Shown here piece by piece: positions 10,558 through 22,524 of a DNA stretch of 44,440 nucleotides (positions are counted from its first letter, which is position 1; each line of letters opens with the position of its first letter). Made by a program: the position numbers and the translations under genes. The notes under the pieces were generated by a model. That model saw nothing but the letters and a program-made list of their open reading frames with translations. It did no database searches and was not told the origin of the DNA. This DNA is from Byssothecium circinans (taxonomy: Eukaryota; Ascomycota; Dothideomycetes; Pleosporales; Massarinaceae). The stretch lies in NCBI GenBank assembly GCA_010015675.1, contig ML977048.1, forward strand, positions 1-44,440, written 5' to 3'.

Positions 10558-11823
10558 TCATGCCACCTTGATTACCGCGTTCTCGCCCCCATCAAGCCAG
10601 CTCGCCCCCGTCACTGCAACCTTGCCGTGCGAACAAAGCCACAACGACAACCAAGTGTGCTCTACAATCTCGCCCCAGCAATAGAGACGCACAATTCCCA
10701 ACTGGCGAGGTTGATCGGCCTCCCGATGAAGAGTCACGCCCCATCCAAATTTATCGCTCTCAATGTATTCACTGAGCGATGTCCAGAATTCGCCTTGGAC
10801 CTGGATAGACCATGCTTTGGTGTCCACGAACCAATGCCCACGCTCGTCCGCTGCCAAATTTCGAGAAATTTTGGAAGGTGTGAATCGCTTTGGGTTCTGC
10901 TGCTTGAGGAGGTGCAGGACCTTGGTGATCTGGGATGGTAGGGTGCCTGGTGTCTCCACGGAAACTTTTGGTGCTGGAGGTACAACTTCGAAAGGAAGAT
11001 TTTGAAAGTCAAATGCAGATGCAACTCCGTTATCAAGTCTTGTATCCGACACATGCGCAGGTGCTGGTATTTGTACTGTTGACAGGGGCGGCGGTGGCAT
11101 GGTGGTCTTTGACAATGCTGCAACCGTAACCATAGAGATAGGCGCCTTGACTGGTGACCGACTTGTCCTTCCACCTCGAGATGATTCAAAGTGAGCGTTT
11201 CCTGTGGACGTCGCGAGAGCTGCGCGCTCAGCTTCAGGTACAGTCTCATCGTCCGACGTATCTTCGGAAGTAGTAGACAATGTATCCGATGCTTGACTTT
11301 CGACCCCCAACACCTGACTCTGCATGGCTTGGTATGCAAGCTGAGTATCGTCGATGATTGCGTCCTCAAAATTGGTAGATGGCACATTGAGACCAAAGCT
11401 CTGACGCTTAGCTTTACTGACACTCGCTCTTGCGGTATTTTGCTTTCGCCATCGAGCTTGGATGCGCTCGAGTTGTTCGAGCCTGCTGATGGGTTCCTGA
11501 CTGTCCTCTTGGGTTGATTCGTGGGTATAGCTGTGGTGCGGGCTGGTGTACTGATTCCCAGACCCTACGCCGGAGGGAAAGCTTCCATATGTGTCGTTGC
11601 TGATGTTCGCATCATGTGTTCCAATGGGGGAAGATGTGTTCTCAGGATGGCTGTCGAAAGAATCTTCCAATATGGTTCCATCAGCCTCATCGGGCTCTGC
11701 ATCTTGCGGGGTAGCACGATACGCCTCGAATCGGCTGTATTCTTCGGCCAGAGAACGATAGAAGTCGTCGTTCTTCGTCGTTGTTGGAGCTGACACGTGA
11801 ACGAGGATCTCCGGTTCGCCCAT
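10558..11823 (-). CDS. Conserved-looking protein of unknown function
   Basis: This is a single-exon frame of 421 aa that I do not recognise. The first 250 residues or so are acidic, rich in Ser, Thr, Asp and Glu and probably disordered; residues near 135-150 contain a short helical stretch (ISRLEQLERIQARWRKQN). The C-terminal 120 residues look folded: FTPSKISRNLAADERGHWFV, SIQVQGEFWTSLSEYIES, then aromatic-rich RLYCWGEIVEHTWLSLWLC. Coding is supported by the long open frame, the compositional contrast of the two halves and the ATG at the expected distance from the divergent eIF3d start (261 bp). No signal peptide, membrane helix or catalytic motif is seen. The divergent promoter shared with eIF3d may mean co-expression, which is inference. 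Confidence 0.7.
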   Translation of the reverse strand: MGEPEILVHVSAPTTTKNDDFYRSLAEEYSRFEAYRATPQDAEPDEADGTILEDSFDSHPENTSSPIGTHDANISNDTYGSFPSGVGSGNQYTSPHHSYTHESTQEDSQEPISRLEQLERIQARWRKQNTARASVSKAKRQSFGLNVPSTNFEDAIIDDTQLAYQAMQSQVLGVESQASDTLSTTSEDTSDDETVPEAERAALATSTGNAHFESSRGGRTSRSPVKAPISMVTVAALSKTTMPPPPLSTVQIPAPAHVSDTRLDNGVASAFDFQNLPFEVVPPAPKVSVETPGTLPSQITKVLHLLKQQNPKRFTPSKISRNLAADERGHWFVDTKAWSIQVQGEFWTSLSEYIESDKFGWGVTLHREADQPRQLGIVRLYCWGEIVEHTWLSLWLCSHGKVAVTGASWLDGGENAVIKVA

Positions 11824-12084
11824 GGTTGCGGAAGTGAGTCGAGGTGCTGCGTGCCGCCATCATATTGGCGAGCACAGGGCAATCCTTTATAGCCGGGTGC
11901 AGGCCGGCATGGGAGAATGTCGTTTGTGTGGTGAAGGTCGACGGCTCACGCTCGAGGTCTAGCCTCGCTCGGCAAAACTATTAGCCTAGCGCGCCAAGAC
12001 TTAGTGCCGCACTTCGCGATTCGCTTTTAGAATTGTTCGCAAAGGCAAAAGCAGCCCCACCACAACAAAACAACCGCAGGCAAC

Positions 12085-13921
12085 ATGGCTCCGGCTTCTC
12101 TTCTCGACCTCGTCGCGGCTCTGCCGACAGATGATCAATGGGGTCCCCATATTTCGAGCGAGACGATGCTCGACGGCGTGCCGTATGCGCCCTACTCAAA
12201 GGGCGACAAACTCGGGCGCATGGCGGACTGGACAGAAGGAAAGGATAGGGACAGGCAAGGACGTCAAAACTACGGCAACAGGAACTATAGGGGTATGGAT
12301 TGCTCAAAATTCTACTTTTTTCCAACCGCAGACACCAAAACTAACACTGCCCCGCAGACCAGCAAGTATACGGCGCAAACCAGCAGACGAACCCCTTCGC
12401 GATCCAGGCTGCCGAAGAAGAGGCTTCCTTCTCCGTCGTCGACAACACACGAACTTCCGCCAGGGGCCGAGGCTTTGGCCGGGGTGGTGGAACGGTTTTC
12501 GGACGCGGACGCGGACAGCGGGGCGGACAGGCACAGCGCGGTGGACGGGGCACTTTCCAGCGTGTCGGTGGCCGTGGCGGACAGCAGTACGATAACCGCG
12601 GCGGACGAGGCGGAAGAGGAGGACGCCGGTTCGGCTGGAGGGACGACAAGCCCCAGCGCAACCGCGATGCCTCAGTGCAGGTCAAGCCCGACTGGCAAGT
12701 GCGCGAGGAGATCGACTTTGCTCGTCTTGCGAAGCTCAACCTGGCTACCGGCGAAGGCGAAGACATCGAGAGCTACGGATTCCTGTACTACTACGACCGA
12801 GCCTACGACAAGCAACCGGGCGCCGTCACTTCACAGCGGAAACTCAACGTTCTCGAGCGCGCAGCTTACAATGTCACCACCTCGAGCGATCCCATACTGC
12901 AAGAGTTGGCTGAGAAGGACGAGGCGACCATTTTCGCCACCGATGGCATTTTGTCAATGCTGATGTGTGCAACCAAGTCGGTGTACTCGTGGGATATCGT
13001 CATCACAAAGAGGGGCAACAAGCTCTTCCTCGACAAGCGGGACTCGTCAAGCCTTGACATGGTCACAGTCAACGAAAACGCCACAGATGCACCGCTCGAG
13101 ATCTCAGAAGGCAACAAAGATACCATCAACAACCCGGGCGCGCTGATGATGGAGGCTACCCACATTAACAATGTATTCCCGCTCCAGGTTGTGAACGAGT
13201 CACCGAGCCTGAAGGTGAACATGCCGCACGAGCATCCCTTCTACAATGAGGAGGAAGAGACCGACCCTCCGGCTTCCAAGGCTTACAGATACCGACGATT
13301 CGATCTTTCCCTGGACCAGGATGAGGAGCCACTGCACCTTATCGTGCGAACCGAGCTCGACGCTGTTGTGAAGAACAACATCAACGGCGAGGATCAGTAC
13401 ATGACAATCAAGGCTCTCAACGAGTTCGACAACAAGGCACAGGGCAGCGGTGGTGCGCTCGACTGGAGGACCAAATTGGCCACTCAGCGTGGTGCTGTCC
13501 TGGCTACTGAGATGAAGAACAACTCCTGCAAGCTTGCACGATGGGCAGTTCAGAGCATCCTAGCCAAGGCCGACACCATGAAGCTTGGGTATGGCATCTC
13601 ATCCCCTTCTTTATGGCGTTGATACTAACAGACGACAGTTTCGTTTCCCGTGCCAACCCCAAGAACAACAACGACCACATCATCCTCGGCGTCCTCACCA
13701 ACAAGCCCCGCGACTTCACCAATCAAATGGCTCTTAACCTAAACAACGGCTGGGGTATCGTCCGCACCATTGTCGACATGTGCCTCAAGATGGAGGAGGG
13801 CAAGTACGTGCTCGTCAAGGACCCCAACAAGTCTATCCTGCGCTTGTACTCTGTGCCTGAGCATACCTTCGAGGAGGACGCTGAAGAGAGCCAGATCCCA
13901 GAGGAGGATGCTGATGAATAA
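12085..13921 (+). CDS. EIF3D: Eukaryotic translation initiation factor 3 subunit D
   Basis: eIF3d is a subunit of the eIF3 complex on the 40S ribosome and, in metazoans, a cap-binding factor for selected mRNAs. Exons are 12085-12292, 12358-13588 and 13639-13921, giving 573 aa. The two introns (65 and 50 bp, the second with a TACTAAC branch) restore [17 protein letters not shown] and [17 protein letters not shown], both family signatures. The N-terminus [21 protein letters not shown] fixes the start. After about 100 residues comes an RGG-rich RNA-binding segment ([28 protein letters not shown]). The globular domain begins near [20 protein letters not shown] and includes [34 protein letters not shown] and [20 protein letters not shown]. 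The C-terminus ends in an acidic tail of about 20 residues ([16 protein letters not shown]), usual for fungal eIF3d. Confidence 0.96.
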
Positions 13922-14251
13922 GTAGATCATGTGGGGTTTGGGTTTGCGTTTCTGTTCATGATTGTATGCCGTATATGATAGATAGATGGCGTGGCGTGAC
14001 GTGTCTAGCGATGAGTAGGCAAAATGCGATGGAGATTGATTCGTTGAGCTCGTCTTTGGTATCTATGCATCTAAAGTCCGTAGGGATAAGGATGGAAAAA
14101 AAGAACTATACACTGCTGAGACGGGACTAGACCAGACCAGACCATACCACGTCCATCCTCAAACGTGGGTGGTGCATAAGCAAAAACCCATAAAAACGCC
14201 GATTTTCACAGTACCTCTTAAGGCTCCGATTCCCAAACTCCATTCACTCAC
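13922..14251. other. Convergent 3' region
   Basis: It lies between the end of eIF3d and the end of the cystathionine lyase gene. It contains short AGACC/AGACG repeats near 14118-14145; no gene is recognised. Confidence 0.5.
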
Positions 14252-15673
14252 TCACGCATGCCCGTTCCCATTCCCAACCCCAACCCCCACTCCCTCCCCA
14301 CCCTTGGTCCCCACAACCGCCTTCCTTAGCGCCTGCAGCACATCCTCCACCAAATCCGCCTCATCCTCGATCCCACAGCTAACCCTAACCAAATCATCAA
14401 ACACGCCAGCCGCCTCGCGCGCCTCCTTCGCGATCCCCGCATGCGTCATAGCACTCGGGACCTCTACCAGACTCTCGACGCCTCCCAGACTCTCTGCGAG
14501 CGTGAAGATCCTAGTAGCCTGGCAGAAGCGCTCAGCGGCCTCATGGCCGCCGTGGATGCGGAAACTCAGCATCCCACCGCCCATGCCGTCGCGGTGTTGT
14601 TTCTGCGCGATGCTCCACTGCGGATGCGATCGGAGGCCGGGGTAGTTCACCGAGATGACGAGGGGGGAAGCTTCGAGCGCGGTGGCGATGGCGGTCGCGT
14701 TCTTGCTCGCCTCTCGGGCGCGGAGATGCAGTGTCTTGAGCCCGCGGTGCGCGAGCCAGGCATCGAATGCCGACGGGATCGCGCCAATTGCGTTCTGCAG
14801 AAACGCTAGCCGCTCGTATATCTCCTCGCTGTTGAACGCTGCCGCGCCCATGACGACGTCTGAATGCCCGTTGATGTACTTGGTCACGCTGTGCACGACG
14901 ATGTCCGCGCCATGGTCGAGCGGGTTCTGTACGTACGGGCTCAGGAACGTGTTATCGACTACGACGAGGATGCCGTGCTGGTGCGCGGTGGTGGCGACCT
15001 TGCGGATGTCGACGAGGCTGAGGGTCGGGTTCGAGGGCGACTCGATCCAGATTAGTTTCGTCTCGGGGCGGATTAGGGACGCGATCGAGTCGCCGATGTT
15101 GGGGGTGAAGGTTACGAGGACGTCGTGGGTTAGGGCCACTTTGGTGAAGTAGCGGTGCGTGCCGCCGTAGATGTCCGAGACAGAGATTACGTGCGAGCCT
15201 TGGGCGAGGGATTGTAGGATGTTGGCTGTGGTTGCGGAGCCGGAGGAGAAGGCTAGGGCGTAGCGGGCGTGTTCGAGGGCGGCGATTGCCTTTTCGAAGT
15301 TATCTCTATTTCGCCGTCTATGTCAGCTCTTCAACCCCTTCATTATACATCATCAACGTGTGTTGAACTGGATAAGAGAGACGTACCGGTTCGGATTCGA
15401 AGACCGCGAGTACTCGTACAGCCCTACAGGTTTACCCACACTAGTCTGCGCAAATGTCGTCGACAGCGAGATCTATAAATCCTCAAGAGTCAGTCTTCAA
15501 CTTCTTTTTGCCTCTCGCCTCCAGAAGTTACGTTGGGATATACGTACCGGCTCAATCACCGCGCCTGTAACGGGATCATGCGGACTCCCCGCATGCACAG
15601 CCAACGTGCCGAATCGATGCACAGGCGACGGTGCCCGCGGCGGCGTCTCGATCGGATGCTCTGAAAGCGTCAT
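14252..15673 (-). CDS. CYS3: Cystathionine gamma-lyase-type PLP enzyme
   Basis: The enzyme converts cystathionine to cysteine, 2-oxobutyrate and ammonia in reverse transsulfuration. Exons are 15673-15548, 15472-15387 and 15305-14252, giving 421 aa. The introns are 75 and 81 bp, and removal restores VIEPISLSTTFAQTSVGKP and EYSRSSNPNRDNFEKAIAAL. The short first exons carry the N-terminal HRFGTLAVHAG, usual for the Cys/Met metabolism PLP family. The PLP lysine is Lys213 in HSVTKYINGHSD, with Asp188 in VVVDNTFLSPYV contacting the ring nitrogen. YEYSRSSNPNR and VEVPSAMTH resemble yeast Cys3 more than cystathionine gamma-synthase, but the subfamilies are close and specificity is inferred. The last 20 residues are a Gly/Val/Asn low-complexity tail (GVGVGVGNGNGHA), from a CCCAAC-like repeat in the DNA. 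Confidence 0.88.
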
Positions 15674-16553
15674 GGTTGCCGGTTGCTGGTTGTTGGATGT
15701 TGGGCTGTTTGATTCCTATGTGGTCGCTTGGGCTCGGAAACTCGGAATATCTCGAATGGTTGTAGAAAACGCGGCTGGCGAAGTCCGACGGAATGAATTC
15801 GAAGGGAAGCGGAAAAAGAAGAAGCCCTAGCTTGTAGATACCGGATTTCCAAAAACCTTTTTAGCGTACCGGCTCGCTCTTGATATATCCGTATGGTGGG
15901 TTCGCGGGTTCGTGGATCCCTTTGTTTGCCACGGAATGGAAATGTCTGGCGAAATCCGATCGATGGCGCAATCGAAAACGAAACGTCTGGGCTTTAAGGC
16001 GTTGAGTGATGATGTGATGATGTGATGATGTGATAGCAATCATCAACTAACAATCAATAAAGCTCCTTTAAGAAGAACTGGTCGAAATCACAATCGAAGA
16101 AAGGTTTGCTGCAGTATGTCGTGTCAATAACAAAGCAGCAGCAGCAGGCACCGCCGTGCCTTATAAAGCCTGCCCTGTTCCAGGTCTGAGCGGTCTGAAT
16201 AATCCATGGCTGAGAAATGCGACAATAACGATGCGATTACGATATTAAAAAGAATCTGGCGGAGAGATTTGTTGTCCCACAACGGTGAACGGCGATCATA
16301 TCTGGGGTTAGCTTGGATGGTGCAATAATATTTTCCGACGTAAGCGATGATGAGACGAGATGCGGCGCTCGCCTTGTGCCGGCTTTGCGGCTGCACAGGT
16401 ACGGCAGGACGCCGAGTTTAATGTGTTATTAGTCATCAGTATGGTTGCGAAAGGAAGGCGGTTATCTTGTGGACTTTATTGCGTGCATACGAGCGTTGAC
16501 TTAGTGCTCTGAATTTCCATATGCGACTCTCGGTTCTATGGTACAGGTTTTGA
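15674..16553. other. Intergenic region, promoter of cystathionine lyase gene
   Basis: No gene is recognised. It holds a short GATGATGT microsatellite, listed separately, and the 3' flank of the Atg14-like gene. Confidence 0.5.
16004..16034. repeat. GATGATGT/TGATG microsatellite
   Basis: The unit TGATGATG recurs about three to four times in succession (GTGATGATGTGATGATGTGA). It lies in non-coding sequence about 330 bp upstream of the cystathionine lyase start. Confidence 0.7.
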
Positions 16554-18153
16554 TTACTTGGGTATCTTTGCGTTATCATCATTGCGACTCTTGACCCTAG
16601 TCCAGCCCTTCACTCCCCTCGCTCTATCCCCTCCGTCATCCAGACCAGTATTGTCCCGCCGCCTATCGCCAACGAGCACCGGATCGTCCGTGATCAAATT
16701 CTCCATGCCCTCCCACTCCTTCGTATCAAGCTTGTCCCATTCCAGATTCTGCTGCTCCGCGTACAGATACTTCTTAAGCTCGTCTGTAATCTTGGTTGGC
16801 GTCAGGGCCCATCCGCTGAGGTATTGCGCGTTCTCCGCACTGCTCAGGAACGAGTGGGATGCAGTGTGGGACAACTCGCCGAAACCGACGGGAGTCTTTC
16901 GGATCGGCACTCTAGAGTTGCTCTTTGCAGGTGTAACGTCTTTGTCGAGAGGGTTTTCCGGCCGCTGGGCAAGCTTGGTTTCCTGTAGAACTAGCAAGCG
17001 GTAGAGGTTCCGCCCAATGGAGCAAACATCTTCCCACTGCTCGAACTCATCTTTCATGCCCTGAGTGCGGCAAAGCCATGCGACATCGTATGCAAGCAAA
17101 GAAACGCCTTCAAGAAAGGTAGAGTAGGCCGGTGCGTCCTCATCAGATAAGTGACTGAGCGGTCGATCGAGGTAGAGCGTCCGCGGTTTCGGCAAATGTA
17201 CTCGAGGATCCAACATGCGAGATGCTTCTGGACTCGTGCTCGAGGAGTGTGAAGGTGTAGATCCTGGGAAGGGTATCCTCTTTCCCGAGTACGAAGACGC
17301 AGGACTGAATATAGTGGGTTGGGGATAGTCGTTGTGCGGGAGGGTGATCTCAGCGGGGAGACGGACACCAAGATACCCAGCGACTCGAACGACTAGTTGC
17401 GCGACGGCGGCAAGCGATGCGGAGAGCTGGTCTGGAGGAGCATCTTGAAAATTGTTAGCGACACATTCAAGAATTTGTAGAGTACCACTCACCATTCAAT
17501 TCCCTGAGATCGACGATCCTAATACGCGTGCCGGGCCCGATGCAATACACCTCCTTGATGCCTCCGTCCTCTTTGCTCCTCCGTCTGCTGATCTTGAGGC
17601 CTGCCAGCCGCGCAGCTGTACCGCACAGGTATGTCCGTATCTCGACCGTGTCCTGGTGTGTCCTGTTGCTCTCGTAGTCCGTCTTCTTGATAATCTGTCG
17701 CACCTTGTTCAGCTCGTTGGCTCGCCGCGAATCCACCCCGTAGGCTACCGACGACATGTCTGATTTCCGTTGTGCGTTGCTAGCTCGTAGCTCTTCGATC
17801 CGCCGTCGCGTCTCGTCCATCTGCGACTTGAGCAGATCGACTTGCTCATCGATAAGGCCCATCCGCTCGTTGATCTCGGTCGTCTCAGCCTTCGTCCGCT
17901 GCAACTCGATGTTGTTCGTACATTCTTGACGGTCCACCAGCAGCCCTCCTTTGGAATCCACCAGCGAGACATGCTGACTAGCCTTGTCTTCTGAGCCCTC
18001 GACGACCGCCTTGACGTGTTTCTCCACTCTCTCCTTCTCTATCAACGTCCTGGCTAGTTCGATGCGGGGTTGTTCGAGGTAGCTGCGGGCGCAAGTGATG
18101 CAGTGAAGCGGGTTGGTATGGTTGCTGGCTTTGCCACAGATGTCGCAACTCAT
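16554..18153 (-). CDS. ATG14: Atg14/UVRAG-family subunit of the class III PI3-kinase complex
   Basis: Atg14 targets the Vps34-Vps15-Atg6 complex to the phagophore assembly site in autophagy. Exons are 18153-17493 and 17443-16554; the 49-bp intron has a CGCTAAC branch and joins VDLRELN to DAPPDQLSASLAA, giving 516 aa. Two CxxC pairs (Cys3/Cys6 in CDICG, Cys18/Cys21 in CITC) sit at the N-terminus, the zinc-like motif of Atg14/Barkor proteins. A long coiled coil follows at about 70-165 (TTEINERMGLIDEQVDLLKS, QMDETRRRIEELRASNAQRK). After this come KEVYCIGPGTRIRIVDLREL, LVVRVAGYLGVRLPAEITLP and a Ser/Pro-rich loop. FLEGVSLLAYDVAWLCRTQG matches the conserved region shared with UVRAG/Vps38. The cysteine motif favours Atg14 over Vps38. 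It is divergent from the small unknown gene at 18636. Confidence 0.83.
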
Positions 18154-18635
18154 GGCGGCGGCAGGTTATGTGATATCTCCTCCACTCGGGATAGTTGTCG
18201 GGGTTGAGGGCGATAAGTAGGCGACCATGATTTTTATATCGTTCGCGGCCGCAGCGACTTTATGACCCCATCGGGAGAGGCTATCTGCGTGAAAGAAAGA
18301 GCCAGTGAGGTTCGTAGATGGCAAAAGTGCTGCCTGCTTGAAGCTGCGAGAAGTAGACGGACGCGTGCCTAGGAGTGAAGGTGGTTCGAACTTCGCTGGT
18401 GGCAGTGGACGTGCTAGTCAGGCACACCGGCGGGACGTGTGACGCACTTTCCGCAGGTCATGGCGCCATGTCGGAAACGGCTAGCGCCATATCGACCATT
18501 GTGCTTTCCATCTTGACCAGCACCATGTCAGTTCTTTTCCACCACCACACCATTTCACTCTCTTTCAAACGCCTCCGGATCGAGATGAATTGTCTAGCAC
18601 GGGACTAAGAGCACCGAACCGCTATTCACCGGGCC
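18154..18635. other. Divergent promoter region
   Basis: A 482-bp spacer between the ATG14 start on the minus strand and the small unknown gene on the plus strand. No coding sequence is recognised. Confidence 0.5.
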
Positions 18636-19470
18636 ATGTCACCTCCAAAATCCTCATCCATACCATTGCCCGAGGAACCAGCAGCCATCTACTCATCACC
18701 ACCTTTCTCTCTTGAAATGATGGAGACCGACACACGTACCAACAAGTCGGCACCACCCCAAGGCTCTGCGACTAGACAAGCTCACCCCACAACACTCAAG
18801 CGAGCCGGCTCTGGAGAAACCGAGCGTCCGCCATCTGCACAGCAACTCAACACGGCAGCCACGAATGAAGTGGTGGATCTCGGTGAAGAAGTAGAATCGC
18901 AAGAGGATGATTGGGATCCCGGAGAGGAAATTGAAGAGTTTGACTGGAATGCGTTACATGAGCGCTATCACACGGCCATCAACCAAGCCAGCGATGAGGA
19001 GGGCAAGCTCGCGGAGGAATGGGCATCACTCATGGATGTACTGTGAACCGGCCGCTTCCTTGAATTGCCCAGTCATTAACATTTGGCAGTTCTTCAGGGT
19101 TTGGGCTGAGGCCGGGCATTCTCAAGAGACTGATCGCTCGTATTCCCGGTATGTACCTTCTAAGTATACATGATTCCAATTCCCTAGGAATGCTTCACCG
19201 AGCCTATTCAACGAACATGCCGCCAACCTTCCACGCCTTCCCGTCAGTCAAACAGAAAAACTTCGCTAATGCTTCCCAGCTTCCGTACCCGTATGGCATA
19301 CACCCAACACGCCGAGGGCGAGTTCGAGAAAACCCGGAATCATTGTAAGCCATTTCTCTCCCGCCTTTCCCAACTTCATCAAGACCCCACTCACACTCCT
19401 AGATACCCAAGTGGTGCAAGCCTTCGAGCGTGCGATGAGCCTCCTTCAGGACGCTGGTCTGCGCAACTGA
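18636..19470 (+). CDS. Small four-exon protein of unknown function
   Basis: The proposed exons are 18636-19042, 19098-19148, 19280-19344 and 19403-19470, giving 196 aa. The joins are in phase and read VWAEAGHSQETDRSYSR, then RTRMAYTQHAEGEFEKTRNH, then YTQVVQAFERAMSLLQDAGL and a TGA at 19468. The second and third introns have good donors (GTATGT, GTAAGC). The first donor is uncertain: GTGAAC at 19043 or GTACTG at 19038 with acceptor 19089; both give the same downstream frame. The N-terminal half is Ser/Pro/Thr rich and disordered. The second half starts with an acidic patch (EEVESQEDDWDPGEEIEEFD), then helices with DWNALHERYHTAINQASDEE and the amphipathic C-terminal segment. I recognise no named domain; similar helical proteins are common in Dothideomycetes as hypotheticals. 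Confidence 0.65.
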
Positions 19471-20225
19471 TGCTCATCGACCTAGGCGCCATGTATCTCG
19501 CATCTCATTCTGGACGGACCGCGGCGGCTCCCCAACGGGCATGTGTGTCGTCAACTCCATCCGTGCGACATGCGGCGGCCCCAAAACGAACTATCATCAT
19601 CGCTTCTCGATCAATACGGCGACGCGTTCGTAGGGAGCCATCGCCTCACGGACATGCTTGGCGTCTAGCGCGATGCACGATCCTGTAAAGGCATTGATCT
19701 GTTAGCTGTCTAGGAGGACGTACTGGACCACTTCGGTGCTGTATTTCCCAAGATTGGCGTTGCGGTGGCCCGAGAGCAGTACAGATGCATAGGCTTTCAT
19801 GCGTCAAACACAGAGTTCAACTCCCCACTCTAATCTTTTTTATTCACGACCTACCGTCTGCGCAACCCAGTCGGTGAAAAAGCGTCCTTTTCACAAAATA
19901 CCCAGCATCACATCATATAGCATAGCAACCAACCAGACCATTCAAAGAATCTTTCTATAATATCCAATGCCCCATCTTTCTAATAGCCATGTCTATGCCA
20001 TGCCGGCGAGCCACTGACACCCAGGCTCAAGCCGAAATAAGTAACTAACTAGGAATGCCCCCAAATCTAAACCGCGGACTTGATAAAATGGTAAAAAAAA
20101 AAAGGGGAGAAACAGGGAAAACAGCTATTCACAAGAGGCTGGCTATGCAGGAAATGCAGCAAGGATCCTTTCCTTCAGATGCCGAAAGATGATGGGGGGG
20201 GGAGGAAGAGAGAGAGAGAGAGAGG
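19471..20225. other. Convergent 3' region
   Basis: It lies between the small unknown gene and the thioredoxin reductase gene. It includes a short A run near 20095-20104 and the GA microsatellite near its right end. No gene is recognised. Confidence 0.5.
20189..20223. repeat. G-run followed by GA microsatellite
   Basis: A run of about nine to ten G residues is followed by GAGGAA and about nine GA dinucleotides. It lies just 3' of the thioredoxin reductase stop. Confidence 0.8.
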
Positions 20226-21837
<1,612 letters not shown>

Positions 21838-22524
21838 TTTGGCGGTCGGGGTGGTGTTCGCGTGTACTGTTGCTGTTGTGGGCTACGGGTGTGCGGGAGA
21901 GTTGAGTGGTGGTGGGGCCTCTTCCAAGGTTCGAAAGAGGTGCGGATTGCTTTATGGGAACGTTTGTCTAGTGGCGCAGAGGTTTATTAGGCGGCTTCGA
22001 GGCGGTGGAAGACGTTGCTTAAGCAATAAGCAAGCACGTTCTAGGAGCCGGAAAAAAAATGGAGGGGAGCAGAATCAATACCGCACGACTTTGATTAATA
22101 TGGCGGATATCCGGCGGAGCGGTGGAAGAGGAGACAAACAGTCACACAGCAAAGCTCGCAATCACAGCAATGCAGGTGAGGAAAAGTAGGTACTTGTCTT
22201 GTGTGTGCTGAGGGAGCAAGAAGAAAAGTTAAGCTAGCTGCTAGCTACGTCGCCGGCTTTTCGGACGCCATTTGCGATTTGCGATCAAGCCAAGTCTTAA
22301 TTTCTAAGAGCCCACGCCGAGACTGCGCTCCCACCAACACATGCACGTGCTACGCCAGACATCGCTACAACTTCCGAACTTCTGCCCGTGAGACATCGAC
22401 AGCACATTGTTTTGCCTCGGATGTTTCCAAATTCTTTCCCTTTGTGTCAGGATTTTGCGGATTCTGTATTGCGGGTCGTGGGAGAGCTCGACTCGATGGG
22501 CTTCGTAAGCACGTATACGTCATT
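21838..22524. other. Intergenic region, thioredoxin reductase promoter
   Basis: It lies between the TRR1 start and the end of TRM82, on the same strand. Open frames on the plus strand here are antisense or short and show no motif. Confidence 0.5.
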
